The notes below the pieces were generated by a model, which searched no databases, was not told the origin of the DNA, and saw only the letters and a list, made by a program, of their open reading frames with translations. The translations under genes were made by a program, and so were the position numbers. This document shows, piece after piece, positions 63,625 through 64,000 of a stretch of DNA of 64,000 nt (within the stretch, counting starts at the first letter, position 1; each line of letters begins with the position of its first letter). This DNA is from Micromonospora avicenniae (GTDB lineage Bacteria > Actinomycetota > Actinomycetes > Mycobacteriales > Micromonosporaceae). Location of the stretch: assembly GCF_900156065.1 (NCBI RefSeq), contig NZ_FTNF01000003.1:62001-126000 (forward strand). The letters are read 5' to 3'.

Positions 63625-64000
63625 CGCGCCATTGGATCACGTACCTGCTCAGGTGTTGTCCCCACCGGTGGCGGCAGCCGACGCATCTGGCCAGCTCGGC
63701 GCGGCAACCGCTTCTGGCCGCGTTCAGCGCGCCGAGGTGTCGCAGATCAGTTGGCGGACGCGTGTCGCGCATCAGCCGACGGAAGACAGGTGGCACCGTG
63801 ATGTGGTTGCCGAATTGCCCTCTATCAGATCAAGGCGGCCCGCAAGCGGGCCGCGCCGGCCCGGCCCCGGCCTGCTGGCGACCTCCGGCCGGCATCGGCC
63901 GGGCCGGCCGGCCACGCTGGCGGAGCACCAAGGGCATAGAGGCTGAGGCGGGACGATCGCCGTCGGGGTTGCTCACCGTCCACGGCGGGGCGATCGCTGC
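63625..64000. other. Window end without a supported gene
   Basis: No gene is supported here. A 9-bp perfect stem (GCGGCCCGC/GCGGGCCGC, 63835-63854) begins a very GC-rich tract of GGCC/CCGG repeats that runs to about 63915. It may be a terminator or a repeat shared with other loci. Confidence 0.4.

Overview
The window is a high-GC actinobacterial chromosome segment centred on the replication origin. Gene order and protein sequence point to Micromonosporaceae (Micromonospora or a close relative). This assignment is inference from gene content, GC3-rich codons and frequent GTG starts; no rRNA gene is present to test it.

Layout. (1) 1-3.2 kb: the end of endonuclease IV (nfo), overlapping a large GT-C-like membrane protein. 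(2) 3.3-13.9 kb: a block of secreted proteins. It holds two DUF2690-type small secreted proteins at its outer ends, a chymotrypsin-fold pseudo-protease, two very large convergent paralogues (propeller-like region, lytic-transglycosylase-like domain, golvesin-like domain; one also has an SGNH hydrolase) and a lipoprotein coupled to the larger paralogue. This is the least explained part of the window. (3) 14.1-22.2 kb: a GT87-like membrane protein, an orphan SARP-type regulator with atypical composition, ponA, a DUF5318 protein, padR and ino1. From memory this matches M. tuberculosis Rv0046c-Rv0051. (4) 22.3-25.5 kb: ogt, a small membrane protein, and an NfeD-like/flotillin pair. (5) 25.6-47.4 kb: the origin-left arm, with cca, murJ, a MurJ-partner pseudokinase, sigM and its anti-sigma factor, trxB-trxA, cwlM, a GNAT protein, an aminotransferase, a ddl-like ligase, a HIT-like protein, parB-parA, rsmG, jag, yidC, yidD, rnpA and rpmH. 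(6) 48.1-62.5 kb: dnaA, oriC, dnaN, gnd, recF, a DciA-like gene, ohrR, gyrB, gyrA, a DUF3566 protein, tRNA-Ile, a DLW-39-type small protein and tRNA-Ala. (7) 62.5-64 kb: a small accessory patch with a frameshifted tyrosine-recombinase remnant next to tRNA-Ala and an immunity-like gene.

How the parts work together. The core is the replication, segregation and cell-envelope hub typical of actinobacterial origins. DnaA initiates at oriC (49875-50657), with many DnaA boxes and an AT-rich stretch. ParB binds four palindromic parS sites (40905, 41008, 43218, 43494), two of them inside parA. DnaA-box groups also occur beside parS, between gyrB and gyrA, and upstream of the pseudokinase gene. MurJ, the pseudokinase, CwlM, PonA and the Ddl-like ligase connect peptidoglycan precursor export, control and polymerisation. 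SigM/anti-sigma and trxB-trxA form an envelope/thiol stress group, with a SigR/SigH-like promoter candidate ahead of trxB.

The most interesting unexplained items are the secreted-protein cassette, the pseudo-protease, three exactly phased operators before ohrR, and DnaA boxes outside oriC. All family calls come from reading motifs by eye; no database search was run.
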